From Natronocalculus amylovorans (GTDB lineage: Archaea > Halobacteriota > Halobacteria > Halobacteriales > Haloferacaceae): a DNA stretch of 64,000 nucleotides. The notes under the pieces were generated by a model. It saw only the letters and a list, made by a program, of their open reading frames with translations. It ran no database searches and was not told where the DNA came from. The position numbers were made by a program, and so were the translations under genes. Below, piece by piece: positions 1 to 8,159 of the stretch. The DNA lies in contig NZ_JAKRVX010000001.1 of the NCBI RefSeq assembly GCF_023638035.1, forward strand, positions 1 through 64,000, written 5' to 3'. How positions within the stretch are numbered: position 1 is the first letter of the stretch; every line of letters begins with the position of its first letter.

Positions 1-54
1 GAGTGGGAGACCCTCTGGGAGTCGTTCACCGCCGCCTCCATTCATACCACTTTC

Positions 55-90
55 AACCCTCGAAGAGAGGTTTCTCTCTTTGGGGTTTTT
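55..90 (+). terminator. stem-loop followed by T-run; no gene recognised in 1-156
   Basis: Bases 55-59 pair with 83-87 and bases 63-69 pair with 74-80 around a GTTT loop, with a small internal loop between the two stems; the 3' arm runs into five T. This would suit the end of a plus-strand transcript entering from the left. The 10-mer CGAAGAGAGG occurs at 61 and again at 101. A minus-strand reading frame with an ATG at 45 (M-N-G-G-G-E-R-L) runs off the left edge and could be the start of a gene whose leader holds this hairpin. I do not recognise it. Confidence 0.35.
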
Positions 91-156
91 GCATTTCATT
101 CGAAGAGAGGAGTTACTACTGTAATCAAACTGTACTAAAATATATTCAGATACTAC

Positions 157-1263
157 TTAGCCGAAGTACGCAGCGAGTCTGTCAGCTGCCTCTTCAACCC
201 GCGGTGTAACAAGTGCAAATCGGAGCCAATCAGATCGTGCAGTACCAAACGTCGCCCCTGGCATGCCAGCAACGCCGGCCTCATCAATGAGCTGTTTCGT
301 ATTTTCCATTGTTCCGGGGAAGCCGTCAAATCGAGCAAGAACGTAGAATGACCCATCAGGGCGACTATATTCTGCCCCTGCTGCGTCAAGTGCGGTCGTA
401 AAGGCAGCAATGCGGTCTCGGATTGTCTCTCTTGCCGACTCGTAGTATTCCGGTGGGGTCTCACGGAGTGCCTCGTAGACCGCTTGCTGTGCCGGTCGAC
501 TGCCGGCAACATTCACGAGCATATGCCTAGTTTTTGCAGCATCAACAAGCGGCTCGGGAAAGATCGCGTAGCCGACTCGAAATCCAGTAATTGCCATCGA
601 TTTGGAGAATCCAGAGGTGACAATACAGTTTGCTGAATCTATTGTGAGTGCACTCTCAAAAGAACCAGTGAGATCGAAGTGGTCATACACTTCATCCATA
701 ATAACAAGCGCATCGTGTTCTTCCGCAGCTGAAATAATCGTCCGGACCGACGAGAGGTCATAAATTGCACCGGTTGGATTGTTCGGCGTATTGAGAACGA
801 TACACGCAGTATCATCATCAATCGCAGCAACCATTGCATCTATATCTAGTGATCCATCCACGTTTGTTGCAACGAGGGTGGGGTTCCCGCCAAGCATAGT
901 CGCCTTTCCGGGGTAGTATGGGTAGACGGGATCAGTAAGCACCACAGTCGAGCCCGAGCAGTATTCAAGTGCACGGGCCATTGCAAGATAGTTCGCCTCA
1001 CCAGTACCGTTCGTGACAATAACTTGGTCAGGGTCCACATTTCTCCGTGCAGCAATCTCTTCTTTTAGTGTAGTAAGACCGTCACTCGGGGGGTACTGAA
1101 ATTGGTCTGGGTCTGCATCGGCATATGTTTTGAGTGCAGTTCGGATTGTTTTTGGTGGTTCCCAATCAGGATTCCCGCTGACCATATCGATGACATCCCG
1201 ATCGGCAGTGTTCGCATACTGCATAAGATGGAAAAACTGCGGTGTGTCGTACTGTATATTCAT
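157..1263 (-). CDS. class I/II PLP-dependent aminotransferase
   Basis: A 368-residue fold-type I aminotransferase of the aspartate aminotransferase family, cytosolic, moving an amino group between an amino acid and a 2-oxo acid through pyridoxal phosphate. Visible hallmarks are NNPTG at 161-165, DEVY at 190-193, the Schiff-base lysine K221 in SGFSKSMAITGFRVGY, and a C-terminal arginine in DWLRFAL that would bind the substrate carboxylate. The protein is slightly shorter than the usual 370-400 residues. The start is an ATG. It stands alone, transcribed leftwards, so the substrate cannot be told from context; aspartate, aromatic or alanine-type specificity are all open. Confidence 0.93.
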   Translation of the reverse strand: MNIQYDTPQFFHLMQYANTADRDVIDMVSGNPDWEPPKTIRTALKTYADADPDQFQYPPSDGLTTLKEEIAARRNVDPDQVIVTNGTGEANYLAMARALEYCSGSTVVLTDPVYPYYPGKATMLGGNPTLVATNVDGSLDIDAMVAAIDDDTACIVLNTPNNPTGAIYDLSSVRTIISAAEEHDALVIMDEVYDHFDLTGSFESALTIDSANCIVTSGFSKSMAITGFRVGYAIFPEPLVDAAKTRHMLVNVAGSRPAQQAVYEALRETPPEYYESARETIRDRIAAFTTALDAAGAEYSRPDGSFYVLARFDGFPGTMENTKQLIDEAGVAGMPGATFGTARSDWLRFALVTPRVEEAADRLAAYFG

Positions 1264-1347
1264 GTTCCTGTCGGTATCGAAGGAGCCATTTGTGTTCGGT
1301 CTTTCGGAGTTACGACTTTAGAAAACAGGTCTACGGATAAGCAAGGC

Positions 1348-1379
1348 GAACGCCTCGGTGTCAAGCCCCGAGGCGGTTC
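1348..1379. repeat. solo IS-end-like hairpin in the 1264-1442 gap
   Basis: GAAC plus GCCTCGG (1348-1358) pairs with CCGAGGC (1368-1374) and GTTC (1376-1379) around a 9-base loop TGTCAAGCC, leaving one bulged G at 1375. That gives an 11-12 bp stem, unusually strong for this AT-leaning DNA. Such subterminal hairpins mark the ends of IS200/IS605-type elements. The gap around it holds no open gene, and a TnpB remnant lies 560 bases to the right beyond one gene, so a relict element end is plausible. A terminator is the alternative. Confidence 0.4.
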
Positions 1380-1442
1380 ACAACTGACATATATTCAAAA
1401 ATCAAACGACAACCTTTGTTTGGGCTGACCGAGTGTCACTAG

Positions 1443-1934
1443 ATGATGAATAAACGCGGGCATGTTCTCAACGCGATCCTATTGGCAATTGGACTGGGGT
1501 ACGTCCTTGAGCCGTCTGGAGACATTGAGACATTTATTGTTATTGCACAGCTTTCGATCCCAATCACGCTTGGTGCGCTCTTTCCAGATGTAGACACCGA
1601 TTTCGGTAAGCACAGAAAAACACTACACAACCTCCCAATTCTTGCGATATTTGTTATCTGGCCAATTGTGTTCAACAATCTCCACTATGTCTGGATCGGA
1701 ATTTTGACCCACTATATCCTCGATCTAGCAGGGAGTAAACGGGGGATTGCACTGTTCTATCCGTATAAAAAAGAATACAATCTTCCGATTGGGGTTCCAG
1801 TTTCAAGCAGTAAAGCCGATATCGTAACCGTGATTATTACTGTTGCAGAAGTGGCATTGTTCGCAGTCGTTCACTGGTATATTATTCCACTCGATACTGC
1901 AGGTGCCGAGATTACGACCGTGGTTGGACTGTAA
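1443..1934 (+). CDS. YdjM-type membrane-bound metal-dependent hydrolase
   Basis: This is a 163-residue membrane protein with about four hydrophobic segments (roughly residues 8-22, 32-46, 65-85 and 126-148). It carries the family pattern of an early histidine (GHVLNA), then PDVDTDFGKHRKTLHN near residues 48-63 and a later HYILDLAG. These His/Asp residues match the putative metal site of the YdjM (DUF457/DUF4184-like) family, named hydrolases by sequence only. Two ATG codons lie in tandem at the start. It is convergent with a TnpB remnant and lies between that remnant and an IS-like hairpin. Its substrate is unknown. Confidence 0.75.
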   Translation: MMNKRGHVLNAILLAIGLGYVLEPSGDIETFIVIAQLSIPITLGALFPDVDTDFGKHRKTLHNLPILAIFVIWPIVFNNLHYVWIGILTHYILDLAGSKRGIALFYPYKKEYNLPIGVPVSSSKADIVTVIITVAEVALFAVVHWYIIPLDTAGAEITTVVGL

Positions 1935-1940
1935 CCGTTC

Positions 1941-2612
1941 CTATTTTCCGTAGCAATTGGGAGTGACTCGTGCAAAGCGAGTCGTTCCAAGCATCGCTGG
2001 GCTTGATGCACAACGGTTGCTACTGTTGTTTTTCGTCTCTGTCGGGGTGACAGCGGGCGCTATGACGCACGACCCGCCACCAGCAGTCACATCTTTCTCC
2101 GACTGTCCGAGATACGCTACGGGAGCGTCACCGAACGCGAGACGCGGGCCACCATCAGAGGCGAGCTCTGATGAGGATCGTCGCTCAGAGAACGACTCAC
2201 CAGCGGAACGGCTTGCTGGCACGATTTCAAAGGCTCCCGTATAGGAAGACGTGAAATCGTGTTCCAACGTTGCCGAGTCACTGAAGAACACACGAGCCAC
2301 GTTGACAGCACCAACGTAGTCCCGGTCGGCTTGATAGCCACAGCGAGCGTTGTCACAGCGGAAGTGCCCGCCCCACCACACCTCAAACGAGTGGTCGGGA
2401 GACTTCGTGGTATGGCCCGTCGCGCCGCACCGAGGACACGACCGAGACGTATTCCCCGGATGCACTCGCTTCACGTACAGTCCAGCGATTTCAGCCCGAT
2501 ACTCGATTTTCGAGATGATTTCTCGTCGTGCCCACGAGGAAAGTTCCCACGACAGTTGACCTTCGCCGCGAGGCGAACTGTTTGGGTTAGATTTGGTACC
2601 GAATACTACCGA
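1941..2612 (-). pseudogene. 5'-truncated IS605-family TnpB remnant
   Basis: The open frame begins just after an in-frame TGA (2613-2615) and encodes only the C-terminal part of a TnpB. Similarity starts about 2580 with SWARREIISKIEYRAEIAG and continues through KRVHPGNTSRSCPRCG, a CDNARCGYQ pair completing the zinc ribbon, and DRDYVGAVNVARV with the last RuvC aspartate. The first two RuvC motifs are absent, so nuclease activity is not expected. The tail after about residue 60 of the ATG-started portion (ATG at 2474) is low-complexity. A small hairpin (GACTCG/CGAGTC) at about 1966-1984 sits where the element's right end would be. No tnpA is nearby. Confidence 0.8.
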
Positions 2613-2649
2613 TCACGCCCATTTTTGGTAACAGTTACCAAACCCTTAG

Positions 2650-3414
2650 TTAATATACTGAGACATCGTCAAATCGGCCATCGTATAAGAGATTTCGTGG
2701 GTGGGTTGGCTCCGTTCCTGAGAGGAGAAGTCGATCGAGCTTCTGCCATGTATTTTCATAACCAAGGTGTGCAAATTCGATCGCCCCTTGAAGATGGTGG
2801 CGTGGACCAGTGCGATGGACTGCACGCCGCGTGACATCATTTTTGAGTGCCGCTACAAGCGCATCATCGCTTGGTATCCGCTCGTCAATTGACGTCCATG
2901 CTTCACCAACGCTGGTGGATAGGTGCGCATAAGAAGAGCCAAATCCGGCATCGCCGATCTCCGCAGCAATCCGCTGTCCGCGCTTATTTTGATGTGGAAA
3001 CAGCTTCGCATTGTATGTCTCAACAGCGTCAATCCGGGCTGAATGTGCGGTGATCTCCGGCTTTTCCAAGCTTACATTCATAAACTCAGGATGTGGGGCA
3101 AGTACGGCTGCGCCTTGTCGGTCGAGTTCAGCAAGTGCCGCCTCAAGCGTGATGAAGTCCGGAACCGGATCGGAGAGGCCGATCGAAAGAATGTGCCGTC
3201 GGTTACGCCAGTCACCGGTGAATATTTCACGCGCAGGGACAACAAGAAGTTCGTCATCGCTGAACCGCTGCGCTCGGGCAGTGATTTCCGGCAGTCGAAC
3301 AAAATGTGGTGCGTACACAAGTATGTCGATCCCCCGTTGCTTTGCACGCGCAACGACACGGCTGTTGAGGGTCTTAATATGCATATCAACCCGCGTTTGG
3401 TCTCGATCGCTCAC
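2650..3414 (-). CDS. PHP-domain metal-dependent phosphoesterase-like protein
   Basis: A 254-residue protein of the polymerase-and-histidinol-phosphatase (PHP) superfamily, cytosolic. Metal-ligand candidates appear in order: D10-M-H12, the histidine in YAPHFVRLPEI, the glutamate in PAREIFTGD, HPEF near the middle and YAHLST in the last third. The first motif reads DMHIKT, so the second histidine of the classical DxHxH is replaced by lysine. A GTG start is used. It is followed by the TnpB remnant. The substrate is unknown; simple phosphate esters or nucleotides are typical for the fold. Confidence 0.75.
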   Translation of the reverse strand: MSDRDQTRVDMHIKTLNSRVVARAKQRGIDILVYAPHFVRLPEITARAQRFSDDELLVVPAREIFTGDWRNRRHILSIGLSDPVPDFITLEAALAELDRQGAAVLAPHPEFMNVSLEKPEITAHSARIDAVETYNAKLFPHQNKRGQRIAAEIGDAGFGSSYAHLSTSVGEAWTSIDERIPSDDALVAALKNDVTRRAVHRTGPRHHLQGAIEFAHLGYENTWQKLDRLLLSGTEPTHPRNLLYDGRFDDVSVY

Positions 3415-3516
3415 AGCAGTACGTCAGATTGCCAGCCCATTAGCTACTACGGATTGATTAACAACAGTAAGATCAGGTAGCGATGATTGTATCGTATCTA
3501 CGGCCCACACAAAACC

Positions 3517-3523
3517 ATTATAC
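3517..3523 (+). promoter_or_regulatory. TATA-like box A for the zinc-finger gene
   Basis: ATTATAC is centred 27 bases before the ATG at 3547, the normal spacing for a leaderless haloarchaeal transcript. This favours 3547 over the ATG at 3541. Confidence 0.45.
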
Positions 3524-3546
3524 AGACAGCCTGCTTGCGAATGGAT

Positions 3547-3840
3547 ATGTCCCAGTGGCGATGTGCGATCGGTGACTGTAATCGAATGTTCGATGATGGT
3601 GAGTCGCTTGTCCTCCACCAAGCACGAGAACACGAACGACATCAGTGTCAAGTCTGTAATACGATCACGTATGATGGGTATATTGCGATTCGACATGCGT
3701 TCGATGAACACACCCGCGCAGAATATGTCAGAGCGTATGAAGCGGATTCAAAAGCTGTGCGAGAACGAGAAAGAGTCAAGGAAATTGTCGAGAAAGAGGT
3801 CAATCTTCGGGCAGTCTTCGATACGCTAGAGGAAGAGTAG
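3547..3840 (+). CDS. small two-zinc-finger haloarchaeal protein
   Basis: A protein of 97 residues starting MSQWRC. It has a first finger C-x4-C then H and H (CAIGDC...HQAREH) and a second finger CQVCNTITYDGYIAIRHAFDEH of the C2-H2 sort, followed by a charged helical tail rich in Glu and Arg. I know this arrangement as a conserved uncharacterised haloarchaeal family; DNA, RNA or protein binding would all fit. A box A at -27 supports the chosen start over the in-frame ATG two codons upstream. It diverges from the PHP gene and converges on spt5. Confidence 0.7.
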   Translation: MSQWRCAIGDCNRMFDDGESLVLHQAREHERHQCQVCNTITYDGYIAIRHAFDEHTRAEYVRAYEADSKAVRERERVKEIVEKEVNLRAVFDTLEEE

Positions 3841-3895
3841 GGATCAACTGGAAAAGAAGTACAGTATAGTACAGTACAACAGTGTCCGTAACCGA

Positions 3896-4333
3896 CTATC
3901 GCTCGTCGCTATCAAGCACGCGGATCTGATCACCACGGACAGTCACTGGAATTGGAACTGTTGCTTCGTACAGTTCAACGGTAACTTGGTCTTTCCCTTC
4001 GTCAATCCGCTGAACGCGCGCTTTTTCGCCTTTGAACGGGCCAGCAATGAGTTCGACAATATCTCCTTCTGCAATCCCTTCCACGTCTGGGGTTGGTGAC
4101 AGAAAGTGTTCAACCTCTGCAAGCGAGGATTCGCCGGGAACGATCGTTCGGGCGTGTGGAATCTCCTCAAGAACACGCTCAAGAACGGCGAAGTTGTCCG
4201 CTTCGACCATCACGTAGCTTGTGAGCTGATCGGGTGCAAGGACGGCATGAATTTCGTCCTCTTCGCGATTTGCAACCATGTCTGCGACTGTGCGTTCTTG
4301 ACTTGCGGTCGTTTTGAGTGCAAAAATACCCAT
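3896..4333 (-). CDS. spt5: transcription elongation factor Spt5 (archaeal NusG)
   Basis: This 145-residue Spt5/NusG protein binds the RNA polymerase clamp and promotes processive elongation, with Spt4 as partner. The NGN domain spans about residues 1-85 ([13 protein letters not shown], then SYVMVEA and VEHFLSP) and a KOW domain follows at about 90-130 ([19 protein letters not shown]). Length is normal for Archaea. It overlaps the end of secE in a TGATG junction, so the two are translationally coupled; the secE-spt5 pair is a conserved archaeal order. Confidence 0.97.
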   Translation of the reverse strand: MGIFALKTTASQERTVADMVANREEDEIHAVLAPDQLTSYVMVEADNFAVLERVLEEIPHARTIVPGESSLAEVEHFLSPTPDVEGIAEGDIVELIAGPFKGEKARVQRIDEGKDQVTVELYEATVPIPVTVRGDQIRVLDSDER

Positions 4334-4506
4334 CAGACACCACCAGGGATGAAGTTCATGATTGCGAAGATAATGAATCCGAGGAATCCGATGAGTAGCA
4401 CTCCGGCTCCTGCGATCTTCGAAACCTGCCAGAACTCGTCCCAGGTGGGCGTACTCGCCAGTTTGAGGACACGAATATAGCTGTTGAGATCGTACGGAAC
4501 GTCCAT
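4333..4506 (-). CDS. secE: protein translocase SecE/Sec61-gamma subunit
   Basis: A 57-residue protein too short for routine gene lists. It reads [20 protein letters not shown], then a short amphipathic helix ([13 protein letters not shown]) and a single membrane span at about 33-52 ([18 protein letters not shown]). This is the archaeal SecE layout, a clamp around the SecY channel. The stop TGA shares bases with the ATG of spt5. ftsZ1 lies 73 bases upstream, separated by a T-tract. Confidence 0.95.
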   Translation of the reverse strand: MDVPYDLNSYIRVLKLASTPTWDEFWQVSKIAGAGVLLIGFLGFIIFAIMNFIPGGV

Positions 4507-4558
4507 ATTACCGCGTCTTTTGCGGTCAGGGCTTTTCTATGTGTTGGTTCGGCCGAGC

Positions 4559-4565
4559 AAAAAAA
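4559..4565 (-). terminator. T-tract terminator after ftsZ1
   Basis: Seven consecutive T on the minus strand follow GGGCC, 15 to 21 bases past the ftsZ1 stop. Haloarchaeal termination is usually at such T-runs, and this one would separate ftsZ1 from the secE-spt5 pair. Confidence 0.5.
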
Positions 4566-4579
4566 GGCCCGTAGAGAGA

Positions 4580-5737
4580 TTATTCCACGTAGTCGATGTC
4601 TTCGCCTTGTTGTGGCTGTGCTTGGCGTGCCTGTCGTGCTTCACTTCGACCATAGATCTGTGGCGACTCCACGCCTGTCACGACAATCATCGTTCGCATC
4701 TGGCCTTCCAACTCTTCGTCGATCGATGTTCCCCAGATGATCCGAGCGTCCGGATCAATCCGATCGTAGATCTCTTCGACGACACCCTCTGCTTCTTCAA
4801 TCGACATGTCGTTACCGCCAGTTACATTGACAAGCGCGGAGTTCGCACCGGAGATATCAACATCGAGCAACGGTGATCGAAGTGCGCTCTTAACAGATTC
4901 CTGTGCTTTCGAATCGGTATCAGATTCACCAAGCCCGATCATTGCGACACCACCTTTCTCCATCACCGTGCGAACATCAGCAAAGTCGAGGTTAACAAGC
5001 CCTGGTTTTGTGATTAACTCTGTAATTCCTTTGACCGATCGCATGAGAACCTCGTCGCTCACTTTAAATGCCTGTCGAACAGGAAGTTTTCCAACGGCAT
5101 CAAGAAGCCGATCGTTCGGGACAACAATGACCGTGTCACTCACGTCGCGCAGTCGCTCAAGCCCTGCTTCTGCGTTGGTCCGTCGAACCTCCCCCTCAGC
5201 AGTAAACGGTGTCGTAACAATGGCGATCGTTAGCGCGCCAGACTCACGAGCGGCTTTTGCGACGACGGGTGCAGAGCCGGTTCCAGTCCCACCACCAAGA
5301 CCTGCGGTGACAAAAACCATGTCAGATCCCTCAATCGCGTCATAGATTTCTTCTTGTGACTCGAGTGCTGCCTCTTCACCAACTTGTGGAAGTGATCCTG
5401 CACCACGACCCTGCGTTTTCTGCTGGCCCATCAGAATCTTTGTATCAGCCTCGATTTCAACGAGATGCTGAACATCAGTGTTTGCTGCGACCAGTTTTGC
5501 ACCTGTAATTCCTTCCTCCGCCATCCGGTTGACGGTGTTCCCGCCCGCACCACCACAGCCGACGACAGTAATGTCCGTCTGCAAGTCTTGAAGAACTTCA
5601 CGGAGCTCGTCATCGGTCATCGTGCCTGTACGCGGCGGCGCAGTGTTTCCACCTTGGCCGTTGTTGTCGAACGAATCGGCCGGCTGCTCCCTTGTTTCTT
5701 CGGCCTCGTCAATTGCATCCTCGACGATAGAGTCCAT
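4580..5737 (-). CDS. ftsZ1: cell division protein FtsZ1
   Basis: This tubulin-superfamily GTPase is 385 residues from the start used here and forms the division ring scaffold. After an acidic 40-residue N-terminal tail come the glycine-rich [22 protein letters not shown], the tubulin signature [10 protein letters not shown] (148-155), and the T7-type loop [13 protein letters not shown] that completes GTP hydrolysis in the neighbouring subunit. The C-terminal tail is short and acidic (GEDIDYVE). I chose the ATG beginning MDSIV because haloarchaeal FtsZ1 proteins begin this way; an in-frame start eight codons upstream is possible. A GTAATTAG-like box A (about 5764-5772) and a palindrome at 5783-5802 lie upstream. 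Confidence 0.97.
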   Translation of the reverse strand: MDSIVEDAIDEAEETREQPADSFDNNGQGGNTAPPRTGTMTDDELREVLQDLQTDITVVGCGGAGGNTVNRMAEEGITGAKLVAANTDVQHLVEIEADTKILMGQQKTQGRGAGSLPQVGEEAALESQEEIYDAIEGSDMVFVTAGLGGGTGTGSAPVVAKAARESGALTIAIVTTPFTAEGEVRRTNAEAGLERLRDVSDTVIVVPNDRLLDAVGKLPVRQAFKVSDEVLMRSVKGITELITKPGLVNLDFADVRTVMEKGGVAMIGLGESDTDSKAQESVKSALRSPLLDVDISGANSALVNVTGGNDMSIEEAEGVVEEIYDRIDPDARIIWGTSIDEELEGQMRTMIVVTGVESPQIYGRSEARQARQAQPQQGEDIDYVE

Positions 5738-5782
5738 ATATGCAGTTGCCTTACCGACCAAGCCTAATTACCTTTCCCCTTC

Positions 5783-5802
5783 GTCAGACAACTGTCTGAC
5801 GC
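5783..5802. promoter_or_regulatory. palindrome upstream of ftsZ1
   Basis: CGTCAGAC (5783-5790) and its exact complement GTCTGACG (5795-5802) flank a 4-base centre AACT. The element lies 46-65 bases before the ftsZ1 ATG and just upstream of the likely TATA box, an activator or repressor position. It also lies 48 bases beyond the dtdA stop, so a terminator hairpin is an alternative, although no T-run follows on the minus strand. Confidence 0.5.
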
Positions 5803-5849
5803 GCTCAAACCCCATTTTTTGCTGGGCTTACCGTGATGGTATGGTCTAA

Positions 5850-7205
5850 CTACCGTCGAGAAATAATAAACCGATCGACCTGTTCAGTGGAGACCGTCTC
5901 GGGAGTGATTGTCTGTCCATCGTGCTCAATCGCCCTACCAGAGGCTAACTGGCCGAATTTCGGTCCTTCTGGAATACCGAGTGTCGAAGCTCGTTCGGGG
6001 TCAAATCCAACAGTCGTTGCAACAATTTCGCCATCAGTCCGAGTGACTGAGTCGTATTTTTCAGTGAGAATAGCAGAAACTTCGTCGACGAGTGCATCAT
6101 ACGCGTCATTACTGTGGATGGCTGCGCGGCCGACTGGTTTCGTTGCACCCTCTGTAGTTTCGAAGGCGACGGTATGGGATTTGACTGCCTTGTATGTTCG
6201 ATCGAGATCAATTCCGGATGCGGCTGCCAACAGTTCATCGGGAAGCGAGACGTAAGTGAGTTCGTCGGAGTCTGTCTCACCAGCCCCGAATCGAAGCCCA
6301 TCGTCTATCGAGGAGAGTTCTGACTCGACTTGCTTGACAAGCGAGAGCGATCGATCACCAACAACTGAGAGCCACGTCTCACTGACAACTCGATATCCAA
6401 GCTCGGAAATAACAGACGTAAGTGTCGGCTTTGTCCCCTCAACGACTGCAAGTGCTGCATTGCTTGCAGCGAATGCTCGATCAATAACATCACAGTTTGC
6501 TGTTGCATCACCAAGCTCTTCGAGTTGCCAATCAGCACCGATGTGGCCAACAGCCCAGTCCGTTTCCATCACAACCCGAGTAAACCGCGGTGCGTAGTGT
6601 CCACCGCCAAACCCAACAACGTGGCGTGTATTTCCATCAGAATCGATTCGGTCGGCGTCTGTTTGACAATCTAATACAGCCTTCGCGACAGCCCGTGCAG
6701 CCTCAGGATCACGCCACTGTGGGTCGTCACTCCCGACCTCTGCAAACAGCGACGGGACAGTCATCTCTGATGGTCCGTGATGGGTACATTCAATCCCAAC
6801 ATCGTATTCGTCAGGTGCATACTGTTGCATGGACGCGACGATCGCTTTCTGTGCGTTCGGTGCTGCACGGGCTAATCCACCATCTGTTCCGCCATACTCT
6901 GCAGGGCCAAAGTTCCCAGTAACATGTGCTGTTAGAAGCTTCCCGGTGTTCCCTGAGTGTCTGGAAACAAAGACAACGAACTCCAACTGTTCGGGTGCTG
7001 AAAATGCAACTGATGGATCATCGAGATAGATATGTAGCTCATCAAACTCTCGAAGCTCGAATCCCGGGGTCGTATAGTAGGTTCCGCCGCCATCCGCGTT
7101 GGGACGGGATTCGTCTGTCTGCGTCTCCCAAGATGTACACTCAAGCAACTGGTCTCGAATATGTGTCGAGGCGTAATCTGCCCGGCTGACAACGATTCCG
7201 ATCAC
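5850..7205 (-). CDS. dtdA: D-aminoacyl-tRNA deacylase (archaeal DTD2/GEK1 type)
   Basis: A 451-residue zinc-dependent enzyme that hydrolyses D-amino acids from mischarged tRNAs, a translation proofreading step. The N-terminus MIGIVVSRADYASTHIRDQL, the central THHGPSEMTVPSLFAEVGS and VVGFGGGHYAPRFT segments (conserved His/Glu) and the C-terminal half all match the archaeal/plant family. It is longer than the roughly 280-residue minimal enzymes because of a haloarchaeal C-terminal extension with another conserved module. It is divergent from aroE. Confidence 0.92.
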   Translation of the reverse strand: MIGIVVSRADYASTHIRDQLLECTSWETQTDESRPNADGGGTYYTTPGFELREFDELHIYLDDPSVAFSAPEQLEFVVFVSRHSGNTGKLLTAHVTGNFGPAEYGGTDGGLARAAPNAQKAIVASMQQYAPDEYDVGIECTHHGPSEMTVPSLFAEVGSDDPQWRDPEAARAVAKAVLDCQTDADRIDSDGNTRHVVGFGGGHYAPRFTRVVMETDWAVGHIGADWQLEELGDATANCDVIDRAFAASNAALAVVEGTKPTLTSVISELGYRVVSETWLSVVGDRSLSLVKQVESELSSIDDGLRFGAGETDSDELTYVSLPDELLAAASGIDLDRTYKAVKSHTVAFETTEGATKPVGRAAIHSNDAYDALVDEVSAILTEKYDSVTRTDGEIVATTVGFDPERASTLGIPEGPKFGQLASGRAIEHDGQTITPETVSTEQVDRFIISRR

Positions 7206-7209
7206 AACT

Positions 7210-7222
7210 ACCTACAGTAGGT
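7210..7222. promoter_or_regulatory. short palindrome at the dtdA start
   Basis: ACCTAC-A-GTAGGT begins five bases before the dtdA ATG, in the 66-base gap shared with aroE. It could be an operator overlapping the dtdA transcription start. It is short, so chance is a real alternative. Confidence 0.25.
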
Positions 7223-7271
7223 GGCTATTGGAATACTCACCGTTTTTCCGATCGGCAATCATCGATGAGGT

Positions 7272-8072
7272 ATGGACGTATATGGACTGATTGGGAACCC
7301 AGTCGGGCACTCTCGATCGCCCCCAATGCATGAGGCTGCGTATGATGAACTCGAAGTGGATGCACGGTACGTGACGTTCGAACCGGCAGTGGACAACGTT
7401 GAAGCAGCCATTGCTGGTGCTGATGCGCTTGGTGTTGCCGGGCTAAATGTGACGATACCATTCAAACAAGATGTGTGTTCAATCGTACAGACGGATCCGC
7501 TCGCAGAACGTATTGGTGCAGTAAACACCGTTGATTTCACCGCTTCGAGACCAAGAGGTTACAATACCGACGCAGTTGGCGTCACCCGATCATTCACACA
7601 CCATGGGGTTTCGATCGAAAATAAACATGCGGTTGTTATTGGTGCAGGTGGTGCTGGGCGAGCAGCCGCGTTTGCATTGGCAGACGCGGGTGCAACAGTC
7701 ACGATCGCAAACCGAACCGCAGCACGTGCGATCGACCTTGCTGAAGCGGTACCAAATGCGACCGGGGGCGGATTAGACATTCTTCCAGATGTTCTCTCGG
7801 AGGCGGAGCTACTCGTGAATGCAACAAGCGTTGGAATGAACGCAGACAAAACACCAGTCGAGAAATCGCTTCTTCACCCAGGCCTTGCGGTATTGGATGC
7901 AGTGTACACACCGCTTGAGACGCGGCTGCTCGAAGATGCAGCCTCGATCGGTGCAACGACAATTGATGGGGCATGGATGTTGCTATTTCAGGGTGTTGAG
8001 GCATTTGAGATTTGGACCGAGTATACCGCACCAATTGACACGATGAACCAAGCACTCCGAGAAACACTTTGA
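7272..8072 (+). CDS. aroE: shikimate dehydrogenase
   Basis: This 266-residue enzyme reduces 3-dehydroshikimate to shikimate with NADPH in the chorismate pathway. The N-terminal substrate domain has [17 protein letters not shown] and [10 protein letters not shown] (catalytic Lys), and the Rossmann domain has [20 protein letters not shown] followed by NRTAARA, the NADP phosphate-binding motif. The C-terminus [14 protein letters not shown] binds shikimate. Length is normal. The chorismate-using pab operon lies about 900 bases downstream on the same strand. Confidence 0.96.
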   Translation: MDVYGLIGNPVGHSRSPPMHEAAYDELEVDARYVTFEPAVDNVEAAIAGADALGVAGLNVTIPFKQDVCSIVQTDPLAERIGAVNTVDFTASRPRGYNTDAVGVTRSFTHHGVSIENKHAVVIGAGGAGRAAAFALADAGATVTIANRTAARAIDLAEAVPNATGGGLDILPDVLSEAELLVNATSVGMNADKTPVEKSLLHPGLAVLDAVYTPLETRLLEDAASIGATTIDGAWMLLFQGVEAFEIWTEYTAPIDTMNQALRETL

Positions 8073-8127
8073 GTGCGAGCATACATTCACCCTCTATGAG
8101 CGGTGAGATAACTGACACGAGACTGGT

Positions 8128-8137
8128 TTTTAAATAT
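8128..8137 (+). promoter_or_regulatory. box A of the HhH-protein gene
   Basis: TTTTAAATAT lies about 27 bases before the ATG at 8160, indicating a leaderless transcript. Confidence 0.55.
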
Positions 8138-8159
8138 TCGCCCCTCGTAGCCATCGGCA

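Noticed and set aside
101-110. Second copy of CGAAGAGAGG as a direct-repeat element
   Set aside because: Ten bases recurring once at 40-base spacing is too little to call an element; noted only in the first entry.
2259-2834. 191-residue plus-strand frame
   Set aside because: It lies antisense to the TnpB remnant and the PHP gene end, is Arg-rich and matches no family known to me.
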